A stretch of 41,195 nucleotides of DNA from Myxococcales bacterium (GTDB taxonomy: Bacteria; Myxococcota_A; Polyangia; Polyangiales; Polyangiaceae), in assembly GCA_020430845.1 (NCBI GenBank), contig JAGQJA010000209.1, forward strand, positions 1-41,195. Reading direction: 5' to 3'. Numbering within the stretch: position 1 is the first letter of the stretch; every line of letters begins with the position of its first letter. Shown piece by piece: positions 15,537-25,233 of the stretch. Under the pieces are notes generated by a model. That model ran no database searches. It saw only the letters and a list, made by a program, of their open reading frames with translations, and had not been told where the DNA came from. The position numbers and the translations under genes are program-made.

Positions 15537-16757
15537 CCACTCCGGGCGCAGGACGAGCGAGTCGAGCGAGCGCAGGTTGACGTAGTCGCGCCACTCGACG
15601 CCGCCGGGGGCGACGTCGAACCCGCGGAAGGCGCGGAGCAAGCGCTCGAAGCACACCTGGGCCTCGAGTCGTGCCAGCGGCGCGCCGAGGCAGAAGTGTA
15701 CGCCGCCGCCGAAGCTCACGTGTGGGTTGGGCGAGCGGCCCACGTCGAAGCGTTCGGGATCGACGAACACGTCGGGGTCGCGGTTCGCTCCTCCGGTCAT
15801 GCAGAGCATCATCTGACCCTCACCGATGCGCTGGCCGCCGATCGACACCTCTTCGTAGACGACGCGCGCCACCGTGTTGGCGGGGGACTCGTAGCGGAGC
15901 ATCTCTTCGATGGCGCTCGGGCCGAGCGAAGGGTCGTCGCGCAGGCGGCGTTGCTCGTCGGGGTGGCGCGCCAGGGCGAGCATGCCGCTGCCGATGAGGC
16001 TGGTGGTGGTCTCGTGGCCGGCGACGAAGAGCAACACGAGCTGCGAGACGAGCTCGTCCTCGGTGAGCGCGTCGCCGTCCTCGGCCGCCAAGAGCAGGCT
16101 CACCACGTCGTCGGCGCGGCTCTCGCGCCGTGACGCTACCGTCTCGCGGAGGCGCGTCATGAGCGCCTCGGCCGCCGCGCTCGCGGCCTCGCGGTGTCGT
16201 CGTCGCGATGTGGGCTCGAGCGCCAGCGCCAGCGTCGTCGACCACTCTTTGAGGTCGTCGTAGGTCTCGAGTGGCAGGCCCAAGACCCGAGCGATCACGC
16301 GGACCGGCAGCGGCGTCGCGAACGAAGAGACGATGTCGAGCTCGCTCGGTCGCGCAGCCTCGATCTCTGCGATGAGCTCGTCGGCCGCCTGTTCGATCGA
16401 GGCGCGCATCGCGGCGACCGCTCGCGGAGTGAAGGCCCGCGCGACGAGCTTGCGCAGCCGGGCGTGCTCCGCGCCGTCGAGGCTGAACATCCACTGCTCG
16501 ACGCAGCGCTCGAGCGGGGAGTCGGCCAAGTACGGCCGCAGCATCGCGTAGCCCATCCACTGCCGTAGGTCGCGCCCGAGGCGCGGGTGCTTGAGCGCCG
16601 CGGTCACGTCGGCGTGGCGCGTCACGTACCAGATGCCCAGCGCGTCCTGGTGCACGGGGTTCTCCGCGCGCACGCGCGCGAGCGCGGGGTAGGGGTCTTG
16701 CCGGAACGCGGCGTCGCGCAGGTCGAGCGTCGGCAGGTTTTCGGTGGCGCCGCTCAC
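15534..16757 (-). CDS. Bacterial cytochrome P450
   Basis: A 407-aa soluble class I P450 of normal bacterial length. The I-helix oxygen-binding motif AGHETTT is at 246-252, the ExxR pair is Glu285/Arg288, and the haem loop FGGGVHFCLGAPLAR carries the axial Cys356. It needs an external ferredoxin and reductase, not encoded nearby. The closest style is the CYP105/107/109-like family of fatty-acid, steroid or polyketide hydroxylases, but the substrate is open. The GTG start at 16757 lies 4 nt after the nadA stop with no clear Shine-Dalgarno, so translation is probably coupled to nadA. Confidence 0.92.
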   Translation of the reverse strand: MSGATENLPTLDLRDAAFRQDPYPALARVRAENPVHQDALGIWYVTRHADVTAALKHPRLGRDLRQWMGYAMLRPYLADSPLERCVEQWMFSLDGAEHARLRKLVARAFTPRAVAAMRASIEQAADELIAEIEAARPSELDIVSSFATPLPVRVIARVLGLPLETYDDLKEWSTTLALALEPTSRRRHREAASAAAEALMTRLRETVASRRESRADDVVSLLLAAEDGDALTEDELVSQLVLLFVAGHETTTSLIGSGMLALARHPDEQRRLRDDPSLGPSAIEEMLRYESPANTVARVVYEEVSIGGQRIGEGQMMLCMTGGANRDPDVFVDPERFDVGRSPNPHVSFGGGVHFCLGAPLARLEAQVCFERLLRAFRGFDVAPGGVEWRDYVNLRSLDSLVLRPEW

Positions 16758-16761
16758 GGGG

Positions 16762-17742
<981 letters not shown>

Positions 17743-17749
17743 GTCTACG

Positions 17750-18196
17750 TCAACCTCCCAAGAGCTTGGATGCCAGGCGCGGACCGAGCGCTTCGCCCAT
17801 GAGCCTCGCCACCATCGCCTCGACGGCGATGCGCTGCGCGTCGTCGTCGAAGAGGAACTGGATGCCCATGCCGGCCGGCGACTGCTGCGTCGCCTCGGCC
17901 TCGGGCACGACCCACCGGACGATGCCCTCGAGCTCGATGCGCTCGACCTCGGCCTCGCCCGGCTTGGTGGGCGAGGGGACGGTGAGCACGAAGACGAACT
18001 GCGTGCCGACGTCGAGGGGCTTGGTGGTGCGGATGAAGGTCCCGCCCTTGGAGATGTTGCGCGTGTAGTCGGCGAAGAAGGAGTTGAGCTTCTTGTAATC
18101 TACACGTAAGCGGATCGCCGCGCGCTCTTCGTCGCGGCGGTCCTGGCTCGAGGCGCCGCCCTCCGGCGTGCGGTCCTCCGGTCCGGGGTCACTCAT
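17750..18196 (-). CDS. PilZ domain protein (myxobacterial TIGR02266 type)
   Basis: A 148-aa cytoplasmic protein. After a disordered acidic N-terminus, [11 protein letters not shown] supplies an RxxxR-like pair (Arg25, Arg29) and [14 protein letters not shown] supplies the NxSxxG element (Asn47, Ser49, Gly52), so cyclic-di-GMP binding is plausible. A beta-barrel continues through GIVRWVV and GMGIQFL, with a C-terminal helix. Such proteins affect motility, fruiting or exopolysaccharide in myxobacteria. TATCAT ends 8 nt before the ATG, so transcription may be leaderless. Its last codons, GGA GGT, form the Shine-Dalgarno for nadA, 7 nt before that gene. Confidence 0.9.
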   Translation of the reverse strand: MSDPGPEDRTPEGGASSQDRRDEERAAIRLRVDYKKLNSFFADYTRNISKGGTFIRTTKPLDVGTQFVFVLTVPSPTKPGEAEVERIELEGIVRWVVPEAEATQQSPAGMGIQFLFDDDAQRIAVEAMVARLMGEALGPRLASKLLGG

Positions 18197-18204
18197 CGCG
18201 GGGG

Positions 18205-18210
18205 ATGATA
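18205..18210 (-). promoter_or_regulatory. Putative -10 of a leaderless promoter (PilZ-nadA-P450)
   Basis: TATCAT (5 of 6 to TATAAT) on the minus strand, 8 nt before the ATG at 18196. It is the only promoter-like element seen upstream of the three leftward genes. Confidence 0.5.
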
Positions 18211-18322
18211 GTGGGTACGGGCGCGGCGGGACAGGGGGCCGTGGCGCGATTCCGCGGCAGATTCGCCCCGTCGCCCGGACGGGCGGGGCGCGTCGGAGGT
18301 TCGATCCGACCGGTCTCGGTGA

Positions 18323-18328
18323 TAGCGT
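18323..18328 (+). promoter_or_regulatory. Putative extended -10, leaderless (acyl-CoA synthetase)
   Basis: TGA-TAGCGT, with the TGn extension at 18320-18322, ends 9 nt before the ATG at 18338. No Shine-Dalgarno is present. Confidence 0.4.
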
Positions 18329-18337
18329 CCTGGCTTC

Positions 18338-20053
18338 ATGATCGACGCACTGTCCAACGCGCTGCGCGCCCTCCCCGAGCGTGGGCGCGCCCTCCGCGAC
18401 GCGGCCCGCGACGCCCCCGACAACCTCCGCGTCACCGCCCGTTTCTCCACGCACAGCGGCCTCTTGTGGTCGCTCACACGTGGCGGCGTGGGCGCGATGG
18501 TGCGCGCGGGCCTGTCGGGCTCGCAGAACCCGTCGCTCATCTACCGCATCCACGGCAAGAACTCGCCGAGCAAGCCGGCGATCGTCTTTCGCGGCAGGAC
18601 GACGAGCTGGGCAGAGCTCGACGCGCGCATCGACCGGCTCGCCTCGTCGCTCGTGCGCCGCGGCGTGGGGCGTCGCGAGCGGCTCCTCATCATGATGCGC
18701 AACCGCCCCGAGATGATCGAGCTCGGCGCCGCGGCCGCGCGGGTCGGGGCCGGGGCCGTGAGCGTGTCGTGGCGCACCACCGCCGCCGAGCTGGAGTACC
18801 TGGCCAATCACTCGGGGGCGCGCGGCATCGCCATCGACGAAGAGCTCTACCCGGTGCTCGAGCAGGCGCGCCACGCGCTCTCGGCCGAGCTGCTCCAGAA
18901 CGTCTTCGTCGTGGGGGCTTCGGCGCCCAAGGGGACGACCGCGCTCGACCGCTTGTACGACGAGGAGCCTTCGCGCTTCGACGACGCCAGCCTCGACGAC
19001 GACGCGTCCGTCGTCATCTACACGTCCGGCACCACGGGAAAGCCCAAGGGCGCCGTGCGCAAGTTCCCCAAGGACACCATCCGGTCGATCCTTCGCTTCG
19101 TCAACGAGACGCCGCTGCGTGTCGACGACGTGCACGTCGTTGCGTGCCCGCTCTATCACTCGACGGCGTTCGGCTTCCTCTCCATCTCGCACATCTTGGG
19201 CAACACGGCGGTCGTGATGGACGAGTTCAAGCCCGAGGCCTTCCTCGAGCTCGTCGACCGGCACCGCGCGTCCACCAGCGCCATGGTGCCCACGATGCTG
19301 CACCGCATCCTCGAGCTGCCCGAAGACACGCGCCGCAAGTACGACACCACGACGCTGCGCGCGCTCTTCTCGGGCGGAGCCCCGCTCTCGGGCCCGCTCG
19401 CCAACGACTTCATGGATGTCTTCGGCGACGTGGTCTTCAACTTCTACGGTGCCACCGAGACCGGCCTCGTCACGCTCGCCAAGCCCGAGGACCTGCGCGC
19501 GGCCCCGGGCACGATCGGCCGCGCCGTGCCCGGCAACGACATCCGCCTCCTCGACGACGACGGGCGCCCCGTGCGGCAAGGCGAGGCCGGCGAGCTGTTC
19601 GTCAAGAACCCGATGCTCGTGGCGGGCTACCACCGCGACGACGACGCCACGCAACAGAGCATGCGCGACGGGTACTTCAGCGTCGGCGACCTCGCGCGGT
19701 GCGACCGCGACGGGCGGTACTTCATCGAGGGCCGCAAGCGAGACATGATCATCACCGGCGGCGTCAACGTGTACCCGGCAGAGGTCGAGGCCGCGTTCGA
19801 CGCGCATCCCGACGTCGCCGAGTGCGCCGTCGTGGGCCTGCCCGACCGCGAGTGGGGCGAGCGGGTGGCCGCGTTCGTCGTGCCGCGTCAAGGCGCCACG
19901 ATCGACGAGGGCTCGCTCAAGGCCCACGCCCGTGAGCGGCTCTCGGGGCCCAAGGTTCCCCGGCAATTCGTGGTGCTCGAGGCCCTGCCCCGCAACCCCA
20001 CGGGCAAGGTGCTCAAGCGCGAGCTCCGGGCCATGTACGGTCAGCCCGGCTAG
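18338..20053 (+). CDS. AMP-binding acyl-CoA synthetase
   Basis: A 571-aa enzyme of the ANL superfamily that activates a carboxylate with ATP and transfers it to CoA. The phosphate loop YTSGTTGKPKG is at 228-238. FYGATETG, GYFSVGDLARCDRDGRYFIEGR and the hinge RKRDMIITGGVNVYPAEVE follow. The C-terminal NPTGKVLKREL contains the acylation lysine. An N-terminal extension of about 60 residues with a weak hydrophobic stretch precedes the core, as in long- or very-long-chain fatty acyl-CoA ligases. Chain length cannot be fixed from sequence. The gene stands alone, with the kinase operon starting about 40 nt downstream. Confidence 0.9.
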   Translation: MIDALSNALRALPERGRALRDAARDAPDNLRVTARFSTHSGLLWSLTRGGVGAMVRAGLSGSQNPSLIYRIHGKNSPSKPAIVFRGRTTSWAELDARIDRLASSLVRRGVGRRERLLIMMRNRPEMIELGAAAARVGAGAVSVSWRTTAAELEYLANHSGARGIAIDEELYPVLEQARHALSAELLQNVFVVGASAPKGTTALDRLYDEEPSRFDDASLDDDASVVIYTSGTTGKPKGAVRKFPKDTIRSILRFVNETPLRVDDVHVVACPLYHSTAFGFLSISHILGNTAVVMDEFKPEAFLELVDRHRASTSAMVPTMLHRILELPEDTRRKYDTTTLRALFSGGAPLSGPLANDFMDVFGDVVFNFYGATETGLVTLAKPEDLRAAPGTIGRAVPGNDIRLLDDDGRPVRQGEAGELFVKNPMLVAGYHRDDDATQQSMRDGYFSVGDLARCDRDGRYFIEGRKRDMIITGGVNVYPAEVEAAFDAHPDVAECAVVGLPDREWGERVAAFVVPRQGATIDEGSLKAHARERLSGPKVPRQFVVLEALPRNPTGKVLKRELRAMYGQPG

Positions 20054-20077
20054 AGGGCGGCGGCGCGGCCGCCATGC

Positions 20078-20083
20078 TAATCT
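20078..20083 (+). promoter_or_regulatory. Putative extended -10, leaderless (Ser/Thr kinase operon)
   Basis: TGC-TAATCT ends 9 nt before the GTG at 20093. The flanking GCCGCCATGCTA (20068-20079) is identical to the sequence at 29627-29638 ahead of the methyltransferase gene. Confidence 0.5.
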
Positions 20084-20092
20084 GCCACCGAC

Positions 20093-21424
20093 GTGTCGCT
20101 CGGCGTCGGCCACGTGCTCGCGGGTGCTTTCCGCATCGAGTCCGTCCTCGGTCGAGGTGGGATGGGCGAGGTGTATGGCGCGACCGACCTGCGGACCAAC
20201 GCACCTGTCGCCGTCAAGATCGTCCGCGAGGGCGCGCGCGATCGCGTCTCGCAGCAGCGCCTCCACCGAGAGGCCGTCGCGGCGTCCAAGCTGCGGAGCG
20301 ACTACGTCCCGAGCGTCTACGAGGTGCGCGAGACCGAGGACGGCGACGTCTTCTTGGTCATGGAGCGCCTCGAGGGGCAGTCGCTGGGCGAGCGGCTGCG
20401 CGCGCGTGGGTGCCTGTCGTGGCGCGAGATGATGAGCATCGGTGAGGACGTGCTCCGCGCGCTGATCGACGCGCACACCGCGGGCGTCATCCACCGCGAC
20501 CTCAAGCCGAGCAACGTCTTCCTCGCCACGACCGGGCGCGCGCACGTGCTCGACTTCGGCGTGTGCCGCTTCGAGACCGTCGACGAGGAGCGCCTCACGG
20601 GCACGGGCGAGGCGATCGGCACCGTCGCCTACATGGCGCCGGAGCAGATCCGCGGCGCCTCGAGCGTCGACGAGCGCGCGGACCTCTACGCGTTCGGCGT
20701 GCTCGTGTACGAGTCGCTCACGGGCTGGATGCCCCACGAGGGCGGCACGCAGATGTCGATCCTGGCGAGCAAGCTCGAGCGGCCCGCGGCCGCGCTCGTC
20801 GACGAACGCGGCGCCTTCCCGCCGGGGCTGCCCGCGCTCGTGGCCAAGCTGCTCGAGCGCGAGCCCGCCAAGCGGTTCGCCGGCGCCCAGCAGGTGATGC
20901 GCGCGTGGCGCGACCTCGGCGACGCGGCGCGGCCCGACGAGGCCCGCGGCGTGCGGCCCCCGATGTTGAGCGGCGAAGAGACCTCCGCCCCGCTGCCGTC
21001 GGCGCCGCCGCCTCCGCCGCCTCGCGACGAGGGCGCGACCCAGACGTCGCTCACCACGGGGCTCCCGCTCCGCAGCTCGGGCGGCGCGCGTGTCGCCGTC
21101 GCGGTCGCGCTCGTCGGCGTCGTGCTGGGTATCGCAGGCATCTTTGTCGTGGCGCGCCGCGCGCCCGCCGCGCCCGCCGCTGCGCAGCTCGAGGCGACCA
21201 CCGAGACGGCACCGCCCGTCGCGCCTCCCGAGGCCACGGCGCCGGCATCGGCTGCGCCCGCCCCGCCGCAGATCGAGCTGCCCGACGATCCTCCGCCGGT
21301 CGCCGTCGCCACGTCTGCGACGGCCGGCCGCCCCGCGGTCCGCCCGCCACGCAGGACGCAGCCCCGCAAGGCGGCGCCGGCGCACAAGCCGTCTCCCCAC
21401 ATCACGACCGAGCCTCGATACTGA
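20093..21424 (+). CDS. Membrane-anchored Ser/Thr protein kinase
   Basis: A 443-aa eukaryotic-like (PknB-type) kinase. GRGGMGEVYGA (20-30) is the glycine loop, Lys42 in VAVK the ATP anchor, HRDLKPSN (134-141) the catalytic loop with Asp136, DFG at 154-156, and APE at 182-184. All key residues are intact, so it should be active. A Pro-rich linker (about 300-312) leads to one membrane helix (333-354) and a Pro/Ala-rich extracytoplasmic tail with a basic end. The GTG start follows a TAATCT hexamer at 9 nt. The stop TGA abuts the ATG of the TPR gene (TGAATG), indicating coupled translation. Confidence 0.93.
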   Translation: MSLGVGHVLAGAFRIESVLGRGGMGEVYGATDLRTNAPVAVKIVREGARDRVSQQRLHREAVAASKLRSDYVPSVYEVRETEDGDVFLVMERLEGQSLGERLRARGCLSWREMMSIGEDVLRALIDAHTAGVIHRDLKPSNVFLATTGRAHVLDFGVCRFETVDEERLTGTGEAIGTVAYMAPEQIRGASSVDERADLYAFGVLVYESLTGWMPHEGGTQMSILASKLERPAAALVDERGAFPPGLPALVAKLLEREPAKRFAGAQQVMRAWRDLGDAARPDEARGVRPPMLSGEETSAPLPSAPPPPPPRDEGATQTSLTTGLPLRSSGGARVAVAVALVGVVLGIAGIFVVARRAPAAPAAAQLEATTETAPPVAPPEATAPASAAPAPPQIELPDDPPPVAVATSATAGRPAVRPPRRTQPRKAAPAHKPSPHITTEPRY

Positions 21425-22312
21425 ATGGGTCGCGCGCGCGCGCTCTCTCTCTCTCTGTTCTTGTCGGCGCTGGCGCTCTCGCCCGGTGCGCGCGCCGCCG
21501 ACGAAGACCCGCGCGCGGCGTCCCGTGCCGCGTTCGCGCGGGGCGTCGAGCAGCTCAAGCAGCAGGACTGGACCGGCGCGCGCGCCTCGTTCGAGAGCGC
21601 GTACGCCCTCTTCGCCCACCCGAGCATCTTGCTCAACCTCGGGCTGTCGCGCCTGCGCACGGGAGACGTGGAGCTGGCCGAGCGCGATCTGTCCCGGTTT
21701 CTGGCCGACGATCCCGAGTCGTCTCCCGGCGAGCTGTCGGCCGCGCGCGAGGCGCTCGCCGAGGCCCGCGCCAAGTTGGGCACGCTGCGCTTCCGCACGA
21801 CGCCGCCGCAGACCCGCGTGAGCATCGAAGGCTGCGGCGCCGCGAGCGTCGAGGTCAGCGGCGCCGACGGGAGCCTCGAGGTGCGATGTCGGTCTGGCTC
21901 GCACCAAGTGCGCTTCGAGCGCGAAGGCTACGTGCCGGTCGAACGCGCCGTCGAGGTGTCGCCTGGTCAGACGCACGACGAGAGCGTGGCGCTTGCGCGT
22001 CGCGATGCGGTCGCGCCCCCGCGCGGCGGGCCGGACGGTCGGGTCGTCGGCTGGTCGCTCGCGGGGCTCTCGGCCGTCGCCGTGGGCGTGGGCGCGTACG
22101 CCGGGGTCCGCGCGATCGGGCTGGCCGACGAGTACGGAGACCGCGGGAGCCCGGGCTTCCAGGACCCGAGCGTGCGCTCCGACGGCGTGACGCTCCGCAC
22201 GGTCTCCGACGTGTCGTTCGTGATCGGGATCGCCGCGGCCGCCGGGGCCGTCTACTTCCTGGTGTTCAGGCCCGGAGACACGCCGAGACCGGAGGCGACG
22301 CTCCGCTGGTAG
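21425..22312 (+). CDS. Secreted TPR/PEGA-like protein with membrane segments
   Basis: A 295-aa protein. A signal peptide ends near ARAADEDP (about residue 25). Tetratricopeptide-like helices occupy about 30-115 (AFARGVEQLKQQDWTGARASFESAY, then LLNLGLSRLRTGDVELAERDL). A PEGA-like beta domain follows (GTLRFRTTPPQTRVSIEG, then GSHQVRFEREGYV), and two hydrophobic segments near 205-225 and 265-280. Myxobacteria encode many such proteins next to Ser/Thr kinases, where they may sense the envelope or act as kinase partners. No enzymatic motif is visible. It lies between a protein kinase and a histidine kinase without spacing, so a shared signalling role is likely. Confidence 0.8.
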   Translation: MGRARALSLSLFLSALALSPGARAADEDPRAASRAAFARGVEQLKQQDWTGARASFESAYALFAHPSILLNLGLSRLRTGDVELAERDLSRFLADDPESSPGELSAAREALAEARAKLGTLRFRTTPPQTRVSIEGCGAASVEVSGADGSLEVRCRSGSHQVRFEREGYVPVERAVEVSPGQTHDESVALARRDAVAPPRGGPDGRVVGWSLAGLSAVAVGVGAYAGVRAIGLADEYGDRGSPGFQDPSVRSDGVTLRTVSDVSFVIGIAAAAGAVYFLVFRPGDTPRPEATLRW

Positions 22313-22323
22313 GATGCGCGCCC

Positions 22324-23727
22324 GTGCCTGCCTCGGCGCCGCCTCCCCGCATCTCCCTCCCCGCCGCGAGCGAGCTGCGGGAACGCGCGGCGAGCCTCGG
22401 GCGCGATCTGCAGCTCGAGGGCGATCCGCGAGAGCGCTTCTTCCGGGCGCAGCGCTCGGCGCTGACGTCGCGGCTGCTGCCCACGTTCGCGCTCGTGGCC
22501 ATCGCGTGCGGCGCGAGCGCCGTGTGGAGTGCGTTCGAGGCAGGCGAGGCGTGGCGATCCGTCGCGATGCTGCAAGGCGCGACGGCGGTGCTGCTCGGCG
22601 TGCTCTCGATGGGCGTCGTCGTCGCACGCCGCAGCTACGTCGCGCTCGTCTCGCTCCAGATCGCGGGCGGCCTCGTGCTCGCCGTGGGTTGCGCCTACGC
22701 GGCGGCGTGGACGGGCGGCACGCGCGGACCGTATGCCCTCGCGCTGCCGTTCGCGCTCAGCGTCGTTCTCCTCGCGGCGCCCACCTACGCGTGGGTCGCG
22801 CTCACACTCCTCGCCGCGGGCGCCGTGGCCACGCTCGTGGCCTCTGGGGTCCAGCCCGCCACGCTCACCGTCCTCGTCGTCGTCGCCGCGGGCACCGCCG
22901 CGTTCGCGCGGGCGCGCCGTCGTCGCACGCTCTCGGCGTTCCGCAAGGTGGAGCGCCTCGCGGCCGCGCTCTCACGGGTCAAGGAGCTGCAAGAGCAGCT
23001 CGTCGTCGTCGAGAAGCTCGAGGCCATGCGCGTCCTGGTCGGAGGCATGGCGCACGAGCTCAACAACGGCCTCGCGGTGGCCCTCGCGTCGGTCGATCAC
23101 GCGCGGAGCGAGGTCGCCGAGTCGTCGGGCCCCGCGCGCGGGTCGCTCGATCGCGCGCGCGCCGGCCTCGGCCGCATCCGCGCGACGCTCGATCGCCTCA
23201 GGCGCTTCGCCCTGAGCGGGGAGGAGCAGCTCGGGGCGGCCGACGTAGGCGCGATGCTCGACTTCGCGCTCGAGAGCGCGATCGGGCGCGCGCGCTCCGG
23301 CGTCGCCATCGAGCGCGATTACGCGTCGGACGTGGGCGTCGTGCACTGCCACGTCGCGGCGCTCGCCGAGGCGCTCTTCCAGATCTCGCGCAACGCGATC
23401 GAGTCGATGTCCAAGGGCGGCACGGTGCGCGCCACGCTGCGCGGCACCGACGCGCAGGTGGAGGTGACCGTGTCCGACGAGGGCAAGGGCATCCCACCCG
23501 AGCGCCTGGCGCGCGTGTTCGATCCGTTCTTCACGCGGGACGGCGACACGCTGACGGGCGGACGGCTGCTCTCGCGCGCGCCGGGCAAGAGCGGTCTCGG
23601 CCTCAGCGCGGTCTACGGTCTGGTCGCCGCGCTGGGCGGCCGCGTGGAGATCCAGAGCGAGCTGGGGCGCGGGACGACCGTGCGGCTGCTCCTGCCCCGC
23701 GCGTCCGAGGGTCAGCCCACGACGTGA
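22324..23727 (+). CDS. Membrane sensor histidine kinase
   Basis: A 467-aa protein. Five or six hydrophobic segments (about 50-70, 82-101, 106-128, 138-155, 157-175, 178-195) form a membrane sensor. A coiled-coil linker (205-235) leads to the H-box GGMAHELNNGLAV with phosphoacceptor His244. The ATPase part has an N-box (Asn357 in SRNAIES), DEGKGIP (385-391), FDPFFT and GLGLSAVYG. No receiver domain is fused and no response regulator is adjacent. The GTG start at 22324 has GTAGGA 9 nt upstream and lies 11 nt after the TPR stop. Its end overlaps the convergent pyruvate kinase gene by 16 bp. Confidence 0.9.
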   Translation: MPASAPPPRISLPAASELRERAASLGRDLQLEGDPRERFFRAQRSALTSRLLPTFALVAIACGASAVWSAFEAGEAWRSVAMLQGATAVLLGVLSMGVVVARRSYVALVSLQIAGGLVLAVGCAYAAAWTGGTRGPYALALPFALSVVLLAAPTYAWVALTLLAAGAVATLVASGVQPATLTVLVVVAAGTAAFARARRRRTLSAFRKVERLAAALSRVKELQEQLVVVEKLEAMRVLVGGMAHELNNGLAVALASVDHARSEVAESSGPARGSLDRARAGLGRIRATLDRLRRFALSGEEQLGAADVGAMLDFALESAIGRARSGVAIERDYASDVGVVHCHVAALAEALFQISRNAIESMSKGGTVRATLRGTDAQVEVTVSDEGKGIPPERLARVFDPFFTRDGDTLTGGRLLSRAPGKSGLGLSAVYGLVAALGGRVEIQSELGRGTTVRLLLPRASEGQPTT

Positions 23728-25121
23728 ACGCGGATCGAGTTGGTGCTGCCGCTGACGCCGAGCGGCGCGCCGAACACCACGACCACGCGCTCGCCGGGGG
23801 AGGCGAGGCCCGCGGCCATGAGGTCGGCCGTGCACCAGTCGACGAGCTTGTCGGTGTCGTTGATGGGCGGCAGCTCGCGCGGCACCACACCCCAGTAGAG
23901 CGCCATCCGGCGGCGCGTCGCCGCGTTGGGCGAGAACGCGATGACCGGCATCGGCGGGCGGGCGAGGCTCACGTTGAGTGCGCTCGAGCCCGTCTCGGTG
24001 AACGCGATGAGGTACTTGGCGCCGATCTCTCGGGCGGTGTTCACGGCGCCGCGCGCGATCGCCTCGGCGACGCTGGTGGCGCGCGTCGCGTAGGGCGGCG
24101 CCTCGAAGAACGGGCTCTTCTCGGCTTCGGTCGCGATGGCGCTCATCATCGAGGCCGCGAGCTGGGGGTGATCGCCGGTGGCGGTCTCGCCCGAGAGCAT
24201 GAAGGCGTCGGCGCCCGAGAAGACGGCGTTCGCCACGTCGCTCGCCTCGGCGCGCGTGGGTCGCGTCGCCTTGGTCATCGACTGGAGCATCTCGGTGGCC
24301 ACGATGACCGGCCGGCGCACGCGCCGCCCCACGAGCAGGATCTGGCGCTGGATGACGGGCACGCGCTCCGGCGGGAACTCGACGCCGAGGTCCCCGCGCG
24401 CCACCATCACGGCGTCGGACGCGGCGACGACGCTCTCGAGGTTCTCGATCGCGTCGGGCGTCTCGATCTTGGCGATGATCGGCGTGGGCTTGCCCCACTC
24501 GTTGCAGATGTCCCGCACGAGGCGGAGATCGTCGGCGCGGCGTACGAACGACAGGGCCACGTAGTCGACGCCCTGAGAGAGACCGAAGCCGAGGTCGACC
24601 TTGTCCTTCTCGGTGAGCGCGCCGAGGCGCATCGTGCGTGTGGGCAGGTGGACGCCGACGCGTGAGCGCATGCCGCCGCCCTGCGTCACCTTGGCGTGCA
24701 CCACGGCCCCCTCGACCTTGTGCACGTGCAGCACGATGCGGCCGTCGTCGAACATGATGCGGTCGCCCGCGCTCACGTCCTCGGCGAGGCCCTCGTACTC
24801 GATGGGGATGCGAGACTCGTCGGAGCTCTCGGTCCCCTCGTAGAGCTGGATCTCGGCGTCGGTCTCGAGCTCGAACGACGCGGGGAACTTGCCGGTGCGG
24901 ATCTTGGGGCCGCAGAGGTCTTGCAGCACGGCGACGGGCTTGCGGGTCTTCTCGCTGGCCTCGCGCAGTCGGGCGAGGCGCGCGCCGTGCTCGGCGTGCG
25001 TGCCGTGCGAGAAATTGAAGCGCGCGACGTCCATGCCCGCCTCGATGAGCGCGCACAGACCCTCGAGCGAGTCGCACGCGGGACCCAAGGTGCAGAGGAG
25101 TTTTGCCCGGCGAACGCTCAT
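23712..25121 (-). CDS. pyk: Pyruvate kinase
   Basis: A 469-aa glycolytic enzyme converting phosphoenolpyruvate and ADP to pyruvate and ATP. MSVRRAKLLCTLGPA opens the barrel. MDVARFNFSHG holds the K+/ATP-site residues, QDLCGPKIRTG is typical, and the family signature IIAKIETPDAI carries catalytic Lys218 and metal ligand Glu220. VARGDLGVE and ATEMLQSMTK follow. The last 20 residues, with SGSTNSIRVHVV, complete the C domain. The open frame extends 59 codons upstream, but ATG 25121 gives the conserved N-terminus. It diverges from lysA across 112 bp. Confidence 0.96.
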   Translation of the reverse strand: MSVRRAKLLCTLGPACDSLEGLCALIEAGMDVARFNFSHGTHAEHGARLARLREASEKTRKPVAVLQDLCGPKIRTGKFPASFELETDAEIQLYEGTESSDESRIPIEYEGLAEDVSAGDRIMFDDGRIVLHVHKVEGAVVHAKVTQGGGMRSRVGVHLPTRTMRLGALTEKDKVDLGFGLSQGVDYVALSFVRRADDLRLVRDICNEWGKPTPIIAKIETPDAIENLESVVAASDAVMVARGDLGVEFPPERVPVIQRQILLVGRRVRRPVIVATEMLQSMTKATRPTRAEASDVANAVFSGADAFMLSGETATGDHPQLAASMMSAIATEAEKSPFFEAPPYATRATSVAEAIARGAVNTAREIGAKYLIAFTETGSSALNVSLARPPMPVIAFSPNAATRRRMALYWGVVPRELPPINDTDKLVDWCTADLMAAGLASPGERVVVVFGAPLGVSGSTNSIRVHVVG

Positions 25122-25233
25122 CGGCGCGCAGCATCCAACGAACGCCGAGCGTTGGCAAGCTGGCCTTTCGACTGCCGCGTCGCGTCGCGGCGTCGCCTTG
25201 CGCCTGCAACGCCGGTGACCTAAGGCTCGGGCC

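Noticed and set aside
17750-22627. A 4.9-kb open frame on the minus strand (1625 codons) opposite the acyl-CoA synthetase, kinase, TPR and histidine kinase genes
   Set aside because: Beyond the real PilZ gene at its 3' end, it has low-complexity Arg/Ala-rich sequence without motifs, as expected for the antisense frame of GC-rich genes.
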